Positions 16,050 to 24,924 of a stretch of DNA of 64,000 bases are shown piece by piece. Positions within the stretch are counted from its first letter, which is position 1; each line of letters opens with the position of its first letter. This stretch comes from Nocardia aurea (GTDB taxonomy: Bacteria; Actinomycetota; Actinomycetes; Mycobacteriales; Mycobacteriaceae), in NCBI RefSeq assembly GCF_003123685.1, contig NZ_QCYJ01000144.1:62001-126000 (forward strand), in the 5' to 3' direction. The translations under genes were made by a program, and so were the position numbers. Under the pieces are notes generated by a model. It did not search any database and was not told the DNA's origin. It saw only the letters and a program-made list of their open reading frames with translations.

Positions 16050-17831
16050 TCAGCTGAGCGGCGCGGATTTCACCTCCGCGACGAGTTCGTCCATGTCGCC
16101 CGACCCGAGCCCGAAGTTCGCTATCCAGCGTGCACGTGACGGGTCGTCGAACGTCGAGACGATCGTCGGATGATCGTCGTGGGCGTAGCCGCCGTTGTAC
16201 ATCACCCGGTAGTCGGTGCGATTGCCGGTGGTGCTGGTTCCCAGATCGTCGGTCGCGGCCCGGAACGCGCTCAGAGCCCGCCGCGCCGCGTCCTCGGAGT
16301 CATAGGCGTAGAAGGTATAGGCCAACCTGGTCCCGCTGCCCAACAGGCACTTCCACCGTGCGCGCCAATGGTCGAACGCGGCCTTGTCGCCTTTCTCTGC
16401 CCGCCAGTCGTTCCATTTCGACGCGGGTGAGCAGGTGGCGCCCTCGTATCCCGTGCCCGTGTCGCGATTGCCCGCGGGCAGCATTCGTGGGAAAGCCGCC
16501 GACATCGCCGACAGATCCTGGTGACCTTTCGAACGGCCCGTCAGTTGCGAGACCCAGGTGGTCTCGTCCTGCCACGCGAAGATGGCGCACCCCGCCAGCA
16601 GCGTGCCGATGACACCGAACACGGTGAGCACGATCGTCACACCGTTGCGCCGCCGCCGGGGTGGGCGCGGGACCGGACGGCGGGCCACCGGCGGCGGGCC
16701 GGGACGCACACCACCGTGTCCGGGCGTCCGAACGGCCTGCGGACCGTATGCGGGAGCCTGCCCGGGAATCCGGTTCGGGGCTCCGACAATCGGCACGTTC
16801 GGCGGCATCGGCGACGGGTAACCCGGCACCGGGTGCCCCGGCCCCCACGCTCCGCCGCCGACGGGCGTGCTGCCGACTTCGCGCGGAGCGGGCGGATTTC
16901 CCGGACCCGATCCCGCTTGCCGAGCCTGCGGGTCCACCGCGGGCACCGCCCTCGGCATCGACCGGCTCGGCATCGACCGTGGCGCGGTCCCGGTCCCAGA
17001 ACCGTTCCGGCTCATCGCCGCGTGCACCGCCGCCGCGAATTCGGCGCAGCTGTCGAAGCGCTCGGTCGGCCGTTTCGCGAGTGCGCGGCCGAGTACCGCG
17101 TCCAGTTCCACGGGCAGATCGGGTCGATGACCGGTGATCGGCGGCGGAGGTTTGCGCAGATGTCCTTCGATCACCTGCACCGCGTGCGGCGAATCGAAGG
17201 GCACGGTGGCGCTCAGCAGCCAGTACAGCGTGCAGGCCAGTGAGTACTGATCGGTGCGGTGGTCCAGATGCCCGCCGGTCAACTGTTCCGGCGCCGCGTA
17301 GGCCAGGGTGGCGGTGAAACTGCCGGTCTTGGTGAGGTGCCCGGCGTCCTCGCGTGGCCGGGCGATACCGAAATCGGTGAGCAGCACCCGTTCCTGTCCC
17401 GCGCCACGGGCGAGCAGGATGTTGCCGGGTTTCACATCGCGGTGCAGGACGTCCATCGCGTGCGCGTAGTCCAGCGCCGCCGCCGTCTCGGCGACGATCT
17501 GCGCGGCCCGCCGCGGTGGCAACGTGCGCGGATCGACACCCGAGGCGTCGACACCGTCGATGTACTGCATGGAGATCCACAGCTGCTCGTCCTCGACACC
17601 CCGGTCGAAAACGGTCACCAGATTGGGATGGTCGAGCCGCGCGACCAGATCCGCCTCCCGCTCGAACCTCGCGCGGATCTCGTCGTCGGAGAACAACTCC
17701 GGATTCAGTAGCTTCAGCGCGGTCAGTCGCGGCAACCTCGGATGCCGCGCCAGGTACACCGCCCCCATCCCGCCCTGCCCGAGCAGTCGTTGGATGGTGA
17801 AACCCGCGAAAACCTCCCCCTCGCGCAGCAC
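16050..17831 (-). CDS. Membrane-anchored Ser/Thr protein kinase (Pkn family)
   Basis: Receptor-like kinase of 593 residues. The kinase domain (about 1-270) has the glycine loop GQGGMG at 18, catalytic Lys40, HRDVKPGN at 130, DFG at 153 and APE at 180. A Pro/Gly-rich juxtamembrane linker follows, then a single membrane helix at about 397-420 after an Arg/Pro-rich stop. The remaining 170 residues would be extracellular, with two Cys residues that could form a disulfide. The external domain is not a PASTA domain, so it is not PknB. Ligand and targets are unknown. Confidence 0.92.
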   Translation of the reverse strand: MLREGEVFAGFTIQRLLGQGGMGAVYLARHPRLPRLTALKLLNPELFSDDEIRARFEREADLVARLDHPNLVTVFDRGVEDEQLWISMQYIDGVDASGVDPRTLPPRRAAQIVAETAAALDYAHAMDVLHRDVKPGNILLARGAGQERVLLTDFGIARPREDAGHLTKTGSFTATLAYAAPEQLTGGHLDHRTDQYSLACTLYWLLSATVPFDSPHAVQVIEGHLRKPPPPITGHRPDLPVELDAVLGRALAKRPTERFDSCAEFAAAVHAAMSRNGSGTGTAPRSMPSRSMPRAVPAVDPQARQAGSGPGNPPAPREVGSTPVGGGAWGPGHPVPGYPSPMPPNVPIVGAPNRIPGQAPAYGPQAVRTPGHGGVRPGPPPVARRPVPRPPRRRRNGVTIVLTVFGVIGTLLAGCAIFAWQDETTWVSQLTGRSKGHQDLSAMSAAFPRMLPAGNRDTGTGYEGATCSPASKWNDWRAEKGDKAAFDHWRARWKCLLGSGTRLAYTFYAYDSEDAARRALSAFRAATDDLGTSTTGNRTDYRVMYNGGYAHDDHPTIVSTFDDPSRARWIANFGLGSGDMDELVAEVKSAPLS

Positions 17832-18027
17832 CGGATCATCCCCCTCGAACGTTTCCGATCAGTTCCCCGGCAGCGCACTGCCGCGTGCGGCGGACCGTCT
17901 CGGCCGCCCGTCGCGCACTGTACACCGCCCGCACGCGACTCTCACCCGGTCGAACATAGATGGACCACCGCGTGATCCCAGCTCTCGAACGAGACCGGGA
18001 CCTCCGCTCCGCGAGTTCGAAGCCGGA

Positions 18028-19137
18028 TCAGTTCTCGGCGGCGAGTTGGCCGCAGGCGGCGGCGATCTCCTGGCCGCGGGTGTCGCGGACGGTGCACGGC
18101 ACGCCCTGGTCGTTCACCCGGCGCACGAATTCCTGTTCGACCGGTTTGGGGCTGGCATCCCATTTGCTACCCGGAGTGGGGTTGAGGGGGATGACGTTGA
18201 CGTGGACGCGCGAGCCGAGGGCCTTGTGCAGTTTCCGGCCGAGCATGTCCGCGCGCCACGGCTGATCGTTGATATCGCGGATGAGCGCGTATTCGATCGA
18301 GACGCGGCGGCCGGTCTTGTCGGCGTAGTACCTGGCGGCGTCGAGCACCTCGGCCACCGGCCAGCGACTGTTCACCGGCACCAGGGTGTCGCGCAATTCG
18401 TCGTCGGGCGTGTGCAGCGAGACCGCCAGCGTCACCGAGAGTCCCTCGTCGGCGAGTTTGCGGATGGCGGGAGCCAGCCCGACGGTGGAGACGACCACGC
18501 TGCGCTGGGAGATGCCGAGCCCGTCCGGGGCGGGTGAGGTGATGCGGCGAACGGCGTCGACCACCCGCTTGTAGTTCGCCAGCGGCTCGCCCATACCCAT
18601 GAACACGATGTTGGACAGTCGGCCGGGGCCGCCCGCGACCTCACCGTCGCGCAGCGCCGCGGCGGCTGCGCGCACCTGGTCGACGATCTCGGCCGTGGAC
18701 AGATTACGGGTGAGCCCGCCCTGACCGGTCGCGCAGAACGGACAGGCCATACCGCACCCCGCCTGGCTGGAGATGCACAGCGTATTGCGGTCGGAATAGC
18801 GCATGAGCACGCTTTCCAGCAGCGTGCCGTCACCGGCGCGCCAGAGCGTCTTTCGCGTCTCCCCCGCGTCGCAGGTGATGTGTTTGACCACCGACAGCAG
18901 CGGCGGGAACAGCGCGGCGCCGACCTTCTCCCGCACGGGCGCGGGCAGATCGGTCATCTGCTCCGGGTCGGCCTGCAATCTGGCGTAGTACTGCCGGGCG
19001 ATCTGATCGGCACGGAATTTGGGGAGACCCAGCGCCTCGACCGCCGCCTTCCGTCCGTCCGCGTCGAGATCGGCGAGATGCCGCGGGGGCATGCCACGGC
19101 GCGGGGCATCGAAAACGAGGGGCAGGGAGACGGTCAT
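18028..19137 (-). CDS. rlmN: Dual-specificity 23S rRNA/tRNA methyltransferase RlmN
   Basis: Radical-SAM enzyme of 369 residues that methylates A2503 of 23S rRNA and A37 of some tRNAs. The cluster motif CxxxCxxC is seen in CGMACPFC, and the family regions GMGEPLANY and VPLNPTPGS-like (VIPLNPTPGS) follow. A C-terminal Cys near residue 361 (AACGQL) and Cys in TVRDTRG neighbourhood fit the methyl-relay cysteines. Its place next to cdsA is conserved in mycobacteria. A GGGGG run before the ATG serves as ribosome-binding site. Confidence 0.96.
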   Translation of the reverse strand: MTVSLPLVFDAPRRGMPPRHLADLDADGRKAAVEALGLPKFRADQIARQYYARLQADPEQMTDLPAPVREKVGAALFPPLLSVVKHITCDAGETRKTLWRAGDGTLLESVLMRYSDRNTLCISSQAGCGMACPFCATGQGGLTRNLSTAEIVDQVRAAAAALRDGEVAGGPGRLSNIVFMGMGEPLANYKRVVDAVRRITSPAPDGLGISQRSVVVSTVGLAPAIRKLADEGLSVTLAVSLHTPDDELRDTLVPVNSRWPVAEVLDAARYYADKTGRRVSIEYALIRDINDQPWRADMLGRKLHKALGSRVHVNVIPLNPTPGSKWDASPKPVEQEFVRRVNDQGVPCTVRDTRGQEIAAACGQLAAEN

Positions 19138-19259
19138 AGTGCCCCCATTCTCTCATCAGCACGTCCGCGCGCACATTCAGGCCGAAGCGACCGGCGGGAC
19201 ATGGAGTCCGTCCAGGCGAAATACCCGCGTCGGCGATAGCCGTCGGCAATGATTCAGTC

Positions 19260-19577
19260 ATGTCTACCAATGCCGACGATCTGCCCGACCCCGAAGCGTT
19301 CCCGCCGCCGCAGACGCCGACGGTCACCTCGAGGAAGTCGATTTCCTCCCGCACCGGCTACGCCTGGGTCGGTCTGGTGGCGGGCGCGCTGATCCTGATC
19401 ATCCTGCTGATCTTCATCCTGCAGAACCTGGAATCCATTCGGGTCAGCCTGTTCTTCTGGGAATTCAATCTGCCGATCGGCGTCGCCGTGCTGCTGTCGG
19501 TGATCGGCGGCGCGCTGGTCATGGCGCTGGTCGGCGGCGTGCGCATCATGCAGTTGCGTCGCGCGGCCAAGCACTAG
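19260..19577 (+). CDS. LapA-domain (DUF1049) membrane protein
   Basis: Protein of 105 residues with two membrane helices (about 34-52 and 68-92) joined by the LESIRVSLFFWEFNLPIG hairpin typical of LapA domains. A Pro-rich cytoplasmic N-terminus precedes them. In other bacteria LapA proteins help assemble lipopolysaccharide; the role in actinobacteria is not known. It is convergent with cdsA, whose stop lies 22 bases from its own. Confidence 0.82.
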   Translation: MSTNADDLPDPEAFPPPQTPTVTSRKSISSRTGYAWVGLVAGALILIILLIFILQNLESIRVSLFFWEFNLPIGVAVLLSVIGGALVMALVGGVRIMQLRRAAKH

Positions 19578-19598
19578 CCCGCAGGAGGTCCTCGCGGG
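19578..19598. terminator. Compact hairpin between LapA-like and cdsA genes
   Basis: CCCGC and GAGG pair with CCTC and GCGGG across a single bulged A in 21 bases exactly between the convergent stops, so it may terminate both transcripts. Confidence 0.5.
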
Positions 19599-20735
19599 TC
19601 AGATCAGGGTGGACAGAACCAGCCAGGAGACGAAGGCCGACGGCAGCATCGAATCCAGCCGGTCCATGATGCCGCCGTGCCCCGGCAGCAGCGTGCCCAT
19701 GTCCTTGATGCCCAGTTCGCGTTTGATCTGCGATTCGATCAGATCGCCGACGGTCGCCACCACGACCAGACCGACACCGAGCACGACGCCGACCATCGAA
19801 TTGGCCTGGAGCAGCAATGTCACCGTCAGCAGTCCGCCGATGACGCAGAACAGCAGCGATCCGCAGAACCCTTCCCAGGACTTCTTCGGGCTGATCGACG
19901 GCACCATCGGATGCTTGCCGAACAGCACACCGGCCACGTAGCCGCCGACGTCGGAGCACACGACCAGGATCATGAAGGTCAGCACCCGCAGATTGCCGTC
20001 GGGTTCGAGCAGCAGCAGGGTCGCGAAGGAAGCGAGCAGCGGGATCCAGGCGAGCGTGAACACGGTGATCGCGGTGTCGCGCAGGAAATTTCGCGGTGCC
20101 GTCCGGAGTCCGTGATCGAAGAGTCGCCACACCATGCACACCAGCGCGGTTCCGGCGAAGGCCCCGGCGACGCCGCTGGCCCCGTACGGCCAGCCGAGCC
20201 AGAACACCGCCTGACCACCCACGATGAGCGGAATCCTCGGGACGAGGACATCGGCCTCGCGCAGCCGCTTGGCGACCTCCCAAGTCGCCACGCCGACCGC
20301 AGTGCCCGCCACGGCGATGAACACCTTGGGGACGAACAGCAGGATCGCGATGAGCGACAGACCGAGGCCGAATCCGACCGCGAGCGCGGCGGGCAGATTG
20401 CGGCCCGCTCGCGATCCCGAGGGGGCGGGCTGGGGTTCGGCCGGGTGACCGGCTTCGGCGACGATCGATTCGGTGGACGGCGCGGCGTCCCCGTCCGGCA
20501 CGGCCGGGGACGATTCGGCAGGCGCGAGAGCGGACGGTTCGCGTGCGGGCGCCGCACCGAGATCGGCGGCCCGCTCCTCGCCGAGGGGTCCTGCGGTCGG
20601 AGCATCGCCGGAATGCCTGTACGGCGATTCAGGTGTGCCGTTCGCCGGCTTCGGCTCCTTCGCCGCACCGGTCGCGGCGGCTTTCTCGGCCACGATTGTC
20701 CCGTCGCTCAACTCGTCGTTCCGTTCGTCCCCCAC
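19599..20735 (-). CDS. cdsA: Phosphatidate cytidylyltransferase
   Basis: CdsA makes CDP-diacylglycerol from phosphatidate and CTP in the membrane, the entry to phospholipid synthesis. The C-terminal family signature is complete: KRELGIKDMG, then LPGHGGIMDRLDS. About eight membrane helices follow a hydrophilic Pro/Ala/Glu-rich N-terminus of some 115 residues, longer than in most bacteria. GTG 20735 is preferred because GAGGACATG stands upstream; a start at 20804 is possible. It ends the pyrH-frr-cdsA unit. Confidence 0.94.
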   Translation of the reverse strand: MGDERNDELSDGTIVAEKAAATGAAKEPKPANGTPESPYRHSGDAPTAGPLGEERAADLGAAPAREPSALAPAESSPAVPDGDAAPSTESIVAEAGHPAEPQPAPSGSRAGRNLPAALAVGFGLGLSLIAILLFVPKVFIAVAGTAVGVATWEVAKRLREADVLVPRIPLIVGGQAVFWLGWPYGASGVAGAFAGTALVCMVWRLFDHGLRTAPRNFLRDTAITVFTLAWIPLLASFATLLLLEPDGNLRVLTFMILVVCSDVGGYVAGVLFGKHPMVPSISPKKSWEGFCGSLLFCVIGGLLTVTLLLQANSMVGVVLGVGLVVVATVGDLIESQIKRELGIKDMGTLLPGHGGIMDRLDSMLPSAFVSWLVLSTLI

Positions 20736-20816
20736 TCGAGCATGTCCTCGGCTGTTACCGATCCGCGCGCACGCGGCGGCCGTGTCGTCCGGCCCGCCGC
20801 CCACACCCGTGATGCC

Positions 20817-21374
20817 TCAGACCTCGAGCAGTTCAGTTTCCTTGTGCTTGACCAATTCGTCGATCTGACCGACGTACTTCGCGGTGGTCTTGTCGAGTTC
20901 CTTCTCGGCGCGCCCGACTTCGTCCTCACCCGCCTCGCCATCCTTCTGGATCCGCGACAGTTCGTCCATGGCCTTACGGCGGACGTTGCGGATCGAGACC
21001 TTGGCGTCCTCACCCTTGCCCTTGGCCTGTTTGGCCAGTTCACGGCGCCGCTCCTCGGTGAGCTGCGGCACGGAGATCCGGATGATGTCGCCGTTGTTGG
21101 TGGGATTGACCCCGAGGTCCGAGTTCCGGATCGCGGTTTCGATCACACCGAGCTGCGACTGCTCGTAGGGCTTGATGACCACCATGCGCGGTTCGGGCAC
21201 CGTGATGCTCGACACCTGGGTGATCGGGGTCGGAGAGCCGTAGTAGTCGATGACGATCCGGGAGAACATGCCGGGGTTGGCCCGGCCGGTACGGATGCTC
21301 CCGAGATCGTCCTTCGCTACCGAGACGGCTTTCTCCATCTTCTCCTCGGCATCGAAGAGCGCTTCATCAATCAC
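20817..21374 (-). CDS. frr: Ribosome recycling factor
   Basis: RRF splits the post-termination ribosome together with EF-G. The 185-residue protein begins MIDEALFDAEEKMEKAV and ends DELVKHKETELLEV, as in mycobacteria, with the RTGRANPGM and NSDLGVNP motifs. GTG 21374 is the start because GGAGG lies 8 bases upstream; the GTG at 21389 sits on that ribosome-binding site. It lies 50 bases after pyrH. Confidence 0.97.
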   Translation of the reverse strand: MIDEALFDAEEKMEKAVSVAKDDLGSIRTGRANPGMFSRIVIDYYGSPTPITQVSSITVPEPRMVVIKPYEQSQLGVIETAIRNSDLGVNPTNNGDIIRISVPQLTEERRRELAKQAKGKGEDAKVSIRNVRRKAMDELSRIQKDGEAGEDEVGRAEKELDKTTAKYVGQIDELVKHKETELLEV

Positions 21375-21424
21375 GACCGTTTCCTCCACAGCGTCGTCAT
21401 CGTCATGATCCGCGGGTAGCGGGG

Positions 21425-22153
21425 TCAGGACCGAACCAATGTGCCGATCTTCTCACCGGCGACCGCACGGGCGATATTGCCCTTCGTCAACAGATTGAAC
21501 ACCAGCATCGGCATCTGGTTGTCCATACAGAGACTGAAGGCGGTGGCGTCGGCGACCTTCAGACCGCGTTCGATCACCTCTTTGTGGGTGATCTCGGTGT
21601 ACATGGTCGCGTTCGCGTCGACCCGAGGGTCGGCGTTGAACACACCGTCGACGGCCTTGGCCATCAGCACCACTTCGGCGCCGATTTCCAGCGCCCGCTG
21701 CGCGGCGGTGGTGTCGGTCGAGAAGTAGGGCATGCCCATCCCCGCGCCGAAGATGACGACCCGCCCCTTCTCCAGGTGGCGTTTGGCCCGCAGCGGCAGA
21801 TACGGCTCGGCGACCTGCCCCATGGTGATCGCGGTCTGCACACGGGTCTCGATCCCCTGCTTCTGCAGAAAATCTTGCAGCGCAAGGCTGTTCATCACGG
21901 TGCCGAGCATGCCCATGTAATCGGAGCGAGCCCGGTCCATGCCGCGTTCCTCGAGTTCGGCGCCGCGGAAGAAATTCCCGCCGCCGATCACCACGGCCAC
22001 CTGAATGCCGTCCTCGACCACCTCGGCGATCTGCTCGGCGACCGTCTGCACGACATCCGGGTCGAGTCCGACGGTGCCTCCGCCGAACATCTCCCCACCT
22101 AATTTCAGAAGCACACGGCGATATCCTGGACGGTCGGTCCCGGGGTCCGTCAT
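21425..22153 (-). CDS. pyrH: Uridylate kinase
   Basis: UMP kinase of the amino-acid-kinase fold, 242 residues, converting UMP to UDP and feeding cell-wall nucleotide sugars. LLKLGGEMFGG, GGGNFFRG and the DNQMPMLVFNL segment match the bacterial family. ATG 22153 follows GAGGGAGAAG; the frame extends further but without a signal. It heads the pyrH-frr-cdsA unit, 236 bp after the tsf terminator. Confidence 0.97.
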   Translation of the reverse strand: MTDPGTDRPGYRRVLLKLGGEMFGGGTVGLDPDVVQTVAEQIAEVVEDGIQVAVVIGGGNFFRGAELEERGMDRARSDYMGMLGTVMNSLALQDFLQKQGIETRVQTAITMGQVAEPYLPLRAKRHLEKGRVVIFGAGMGMPYFSTDTTAAQRALEIGAEVVLMAKAVDGVFNADPRVDANATMYTEITHKEVIERGLKVADATAFSLCMDNQMPMLVFNLLTKGNIARAVAGEKIGTLVRS

Positions 22154-22389
22154 CGGTGCTCTTCTCCCTCGGTGCTGTGCCCGCTCGGCAGGCTCGGGTG
22201 TCAACGGTAATTCGGAGTGGTTTGCGCTACACAGAGCGCTCCCATCCTGCCTTACGGGGTTTCGGCGGCCACAGAAGCCCCCCTCGGACGTGGGACCTCG
22301 CGCGGATCACTGCCCGCGTGACGTTCCGGGACCGCCTTCGAAACGTACGCGCTTCAGTAATGCGCCGGCGGGCGGGCGGTACGCACGCA

Positions 22390-22431
22390 AAAGGCCTCTC
22401 GCACATCGGGATCGACGTGCGAGAGGCCTTT
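22390..22431 (-). terminator. Strong intrinsic terminator after tsf
   Basis: A perfect 15-bp stem (22390-22404 with 22417-22431), loop of 12, lies 8 bases beyond the tsf stop and is followed on the minus strand by a short T run. It separates the rpsB-tsf transcript from pyrH-frr-cdsA. Confidence 0.85.
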
Positions 22432-22439
22432 CGAGCAGA

Positions 22440-23264
22440 TCAGGCCTGACCGACCTCGAAGCGGGCGAAGCGGCTCACGGTGACACCGGCCTCGTCCAGC
22501 AGCGCCTTGACCGTCTTCTTCGAATCCGTGACGGACGCCTGCTCGAGCAGCACGACATCCTTGAAGAAGCCGTTGACGCGGCCTTCGGTGATCTTCGGCA
22601 GCGCGGCCTCGGGCTTGCCCTCTTCGCGAGCGGTCTGCTCGGCGATGCGGCGCTCGTTCTCCACGATGTCGGTAGGCACCTCGTCGCGGGTCACGTACTT
22701 GGCCTTGAGGGCCGCGACCTGCATGGCGGCGGCACGTGCGGCCTCGGCCGCGGCGTCACCCTCGCCGGTGTACTCGATCAGCACGCCGACGGCGGGCGGC
22801 AGATCGGTGGCACGCTTGTGCAGGTAGGTCGCGACGGGACCGTCGTAGGAGACGACGCGACGCAGTTCGAGCTTCTCGCCGATCTTGGCGGCCAGCTCCT
22901 GCAGCGCGGCGTCGACGGTCCTGCCGTCCAGCGGCAGCGCCTTGAGCTCGTCCAGATCGCCGGGCTTGGCGGCGGCGGCCGCGGCCACGATCTGATCGGC
23001 CAGCGTCTGGAACTCCGCGTTCTTGGCGACGAAGTCGGTTTCGGAGTTGATCTCGACCAGGACGCCGTCCTTGGCCGCGACCAGGCCCTCGGCCGTGGCG
23101 CGCTCGGCGCGCTTGCCCACGTCCTTGGCACCCTTGATGCGCAGCACCTCGACGGCCTTGTCGAAATCACCGTCGGTCTCGGTCAGCGCGTTCTTGCAGT
23201 CCATCATCCCGGAGCCGGTGAGCTCCCGGAGCCGCTTCACATCGGCAGCGGTGTAGTTCGCCAT
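22440..23264 (-). CDS. tsf: Elongation factor Ts
   Basis: EF-Ts, the guanine-nucleotide exchange factor for EF-Tu, 274 residues. The N-terminal UBA-like domain has RLRELTGSGMMDCKNAL, followed by the exchange motif SETDFVAKNAEF. A consensus AAGGAGG precedes the ATG. It follows rpsB after 149 bp that contain a large hairpin, and ends at a strong terminator. Confidence 0.98.
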   Translation of the reverse strand: MANYTAADVKRLRELTGSGMMDCKNALTETDGDFDKAVEVLRIKGAKDVGKRAERATAEGLVAAKDGVLVEINSETDFVAKNAEFQTLADQIVAAAAAAKPGDLDELKALPLDGRTVDAALQELAAKIGEKLELRRVVSYDGPVATYLHKRATDLPPAVGVLIEYTGEGDAAAEAARAAAMQVAALKAKYVTRDEVPTDIVENERRIAEQTAREEGKPEAALPKITEGRVNGFFKDVVLLEQASVTDSKKTVKALLDEAGVTVSRFARFEVGQA

Positions 23265-23341
23265 GGGTGGCGAGCCTCCTTCGAGAGAGTGCGCGACGGG
23301 CGGCGACTGTTGTCCGCCCGAACGCTCCTGAGTACTGGGCA

Positions 23342-23377
23342 GCGGTGATCACGATGGCACAGCCTCGTGATCACCGC
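23342..23377 (-). promoter_or_regulatory. Intercistronic hairpin between rpsB and tsf
   Basis: GCGGTGATCACG and CGTGATCACCGC form a perfect 12-bp stem with a 12-base loop in the 149-bp rpsB-tsf spacer. No U run follows, so partial termination, RNA processing or translational control by S2 are all possible. Confidence 0.5.
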
Positions 23378-23413
23378 CGGAACAGTGTCTGAATACCGCG
23401 TTCCAGGTACGTC

Positions 23414-24286
23414 TCAGGCCTGGGTCTCGGCAGGAGCGGCCTCGGCGGGGGCGGCCTCCGCGGGGGCAGCCTCGGCAGGGGCGGCTTCGGCCGGAGCGGC
23501 CTCGGCGGCGGGGGCAGCCTGCGAGAGCAGTTCCTGCTCCCACTCGGCGAGGGGCTCGCCCGCGCCGGCTTCCGGCTTGTCGTCGCTCGCGGAGCCGCCG
23601 GCCCTGGCCTGCACGCCCTCGGCCACCGCGGAGGCGACGACCTTGGTCAGCAGGGCGGCCGAACGGATCGCGTCGTCGTTACCCGGGATCGGGTAGTCGA
23701 CCAAGTCGGGGTCGCAGTTGGTATCCAGGATCGCGATGACCGGGATGTTCAGCTTGCGAGCCTCGCCGACGGCGATGTGCTCCTTGTTGGTGTCGACGAC
23801 CCAGATGGCCGAAGGCACCTTGGCCATGTCGCGGATACCGCCGAGGGTGCGCTCGAGCTTGTTCATCTCACGCGTGAGCATGAGGATTTCCTTCTTGGTG
23901 CGACCCTCGAAACCACCGGTCTGCTCCATCGCCTCGAGCTCCTTGAGGCGCTGCAGACGCTTGTGCACGGTGGAGAAGTTGGTGAGCATGCCACCCAGCC
24001 AGCGCTGGTTGACGTAGGGCATCCCGACGCGAGTCGCCTCGGCCGCGATCGACTCCTGGGCCTGCTTCTTGGTGCCGACGAAGAGAACGGTGCCACCGTG
24101 GGCGACGGTCTCCTTGACGAACTCGTAGGCCTTGTCGATGTAGGTCAGCGTCTGCTGCAGGTCGATGATGTAGATGCCGTTGCGGTCGGTGAAGATGAAC
24201 CGCTTCATCTTCGGGTTCCACCGACGGGTCTGGTGTCCGAAGTGCGCGCCGCTGTCCAGCAGCTGCTTCATTGTTACGACAGCCAT
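23414..24286 (-). CDS. rpsB: 30S ribosomal protein S2
   Basis: Ribosomal protein S2 of 290 residues. The start MAVVTMKQLLDSGAHFGH and the NKEHIAVGEARKLNIPVIAI region are typical. The C-terminal 60 residues are a low-complexity acidic tail that ends in five 15-bp tandem units encoding AAPAE-type pentapeptides, as in some other actinobacteria but with its own repeat number. ATG 24286 corresponds to the conserved N-terminus; the upstream frame to 24361 is not conserved. Confidence 0.98.
   Translation of the reverse strand: MAVVTMKQLLDSGAHFGHQTRRWNPKMKRFIFTDRNGIYIIDLQQTLTYIDKAYEFVKETVAHGGTVLFVGTKKQAQESIAAEATRVGMPYVNQRWLGGMLTNFSTVHKRLQRLKELEAMEQTGGFEGRTKKEILMLTREMNKLERTLGGIRDMAKVPSAIWVVDTNKEHIAVGEARKLNIPVIAILDTNCDPDLVDYPIPGNDDAIRSAALLTKVVASAVAEGVQARAGGSASDDKPEAGAGEPLAEWEQELLSQAAPAAEAAPAEAAPAEAAPAEAAPAEAAPAETQA
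23426..23500 (-). repeat. 15-bp tandem repeats in the rpsB 3' end
   Basis: Five units of 15 bp, each a variant of CTCGGCGGGGGCGGC on the plus strand, encode Ala-Ala-Pro-Ala-Glu repeats in S2. Unit number may vary between strains. Confidence 0.8.
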
Positions 24287-24589
24287 AGCTCTCGTATCTC
24301 TCTTTCCTAGCCGGTTGACGCAGCGGATCGGCGATCCACTGCCCTGGCGCCTCCGAATCACCGGACCCGATCACGTGGATCGGGACCAGCCGGCGATTCC
24401 CTGCTCCGCACATGCGCTGCCCCGAACGATCTCCCATGAGGTCCGGTTCGAACAGCGCCGTAACGAACAAGCACGGGCGGCGCGCGAAGTCGGTCCGTGC
24501 CAGCACAGACCGCTCGATCAGTCTACGACGCGCGGTCCCCGCGACCTAAATCGGCCGGGCGCAGAGGCACCGGCCAGGCGAAACACACG

Positions 24590-24616
24590 GTGTCCACAGG
24601 TCGAAAGTTGTCCACA
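24590..24616 (+). promoter_or_regulatory. Two DnaA-box-like sequences upstream of rpsB
   Basis: GTGTCCACA (24590-24598) and TTGTCCACA (24608-24616) lie in the same direction 18 bp apart, in the 380-bp gap between rpsB and the small secreted protein gene. The second equals the high-GC actinobacterial DnaA box. No origin is implied. The rest of this gap (24287-24666) shows only a possible rpsB -10, TAGACT on the minus strand at 24520-24525. Confidence 0.4.
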
Positions 24617-24666
24617 TTCGACAATTCGCGACCCCGGCGGCCCGGTCGATCGGCGAATGTCGAGAC

Positions 24667-24924
24667 ATGAATCGTATCTCGGTGACGGTGACCGCGCTGG
24701 TCCCACTGATGTTCGCGTTGTCCCTGGTCCTGGCCTGTCCCGCCGTCGCGCAGCCACCCTCGGGTATCGCGACGGCGTGTACCGGTTCGGCGTGCGTGCC
24801 GCAAGGCTGGCTACGCTCGGCCCCCTGCCGTCTGCGCGTCCTCGGACCCGCGCGGATCCCGTGGACGGCGATTCCCTCCACTTCCCTCGATGCCGCGCGC
24901 ATGCCCTGGTGCTCGTCGCGATGA
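24667..24924 (+). CDS. Small secreted protein, unknown function
   Basis: An 85-residue frame with coding-like third-base use. It starts with a clear signal peptide: MNR, then hydrophobic VTALVPLMFALSLVLAC and a VAQ or AVA cleavage site near residue 29. The mature part of about 55 residues has four Cys and several Trp and Pro residues. Its TGA overlaps an ATG at 24921 in the frame of the M23 peptidase, so the two may be translationally coupled. No family is recognised. Ribosome binding is weak, so an annotation error cannot be excluded. Confidence 0.5.
   Translation: MNRISVTVTALVPLMFALSLVLACPAVAQPPSGIATACTGSACVPQGWLRSAPCRLRVLGPARIPWTAIPSTSLDAARMPWCSSR

Noticed and set aside
24267..24361. Longer N-terminus for S2 from 24361
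   Set aside because: The conserved S2 start is MAVVTMKQLLD; upstream residues are not conserved and lie in the promoter region.
24590..24616. Chromosomal origin near rpsB
   Set aside because: Only two boxes, no AT-rich unwinding region and no dnaA-dnaN neighbours.
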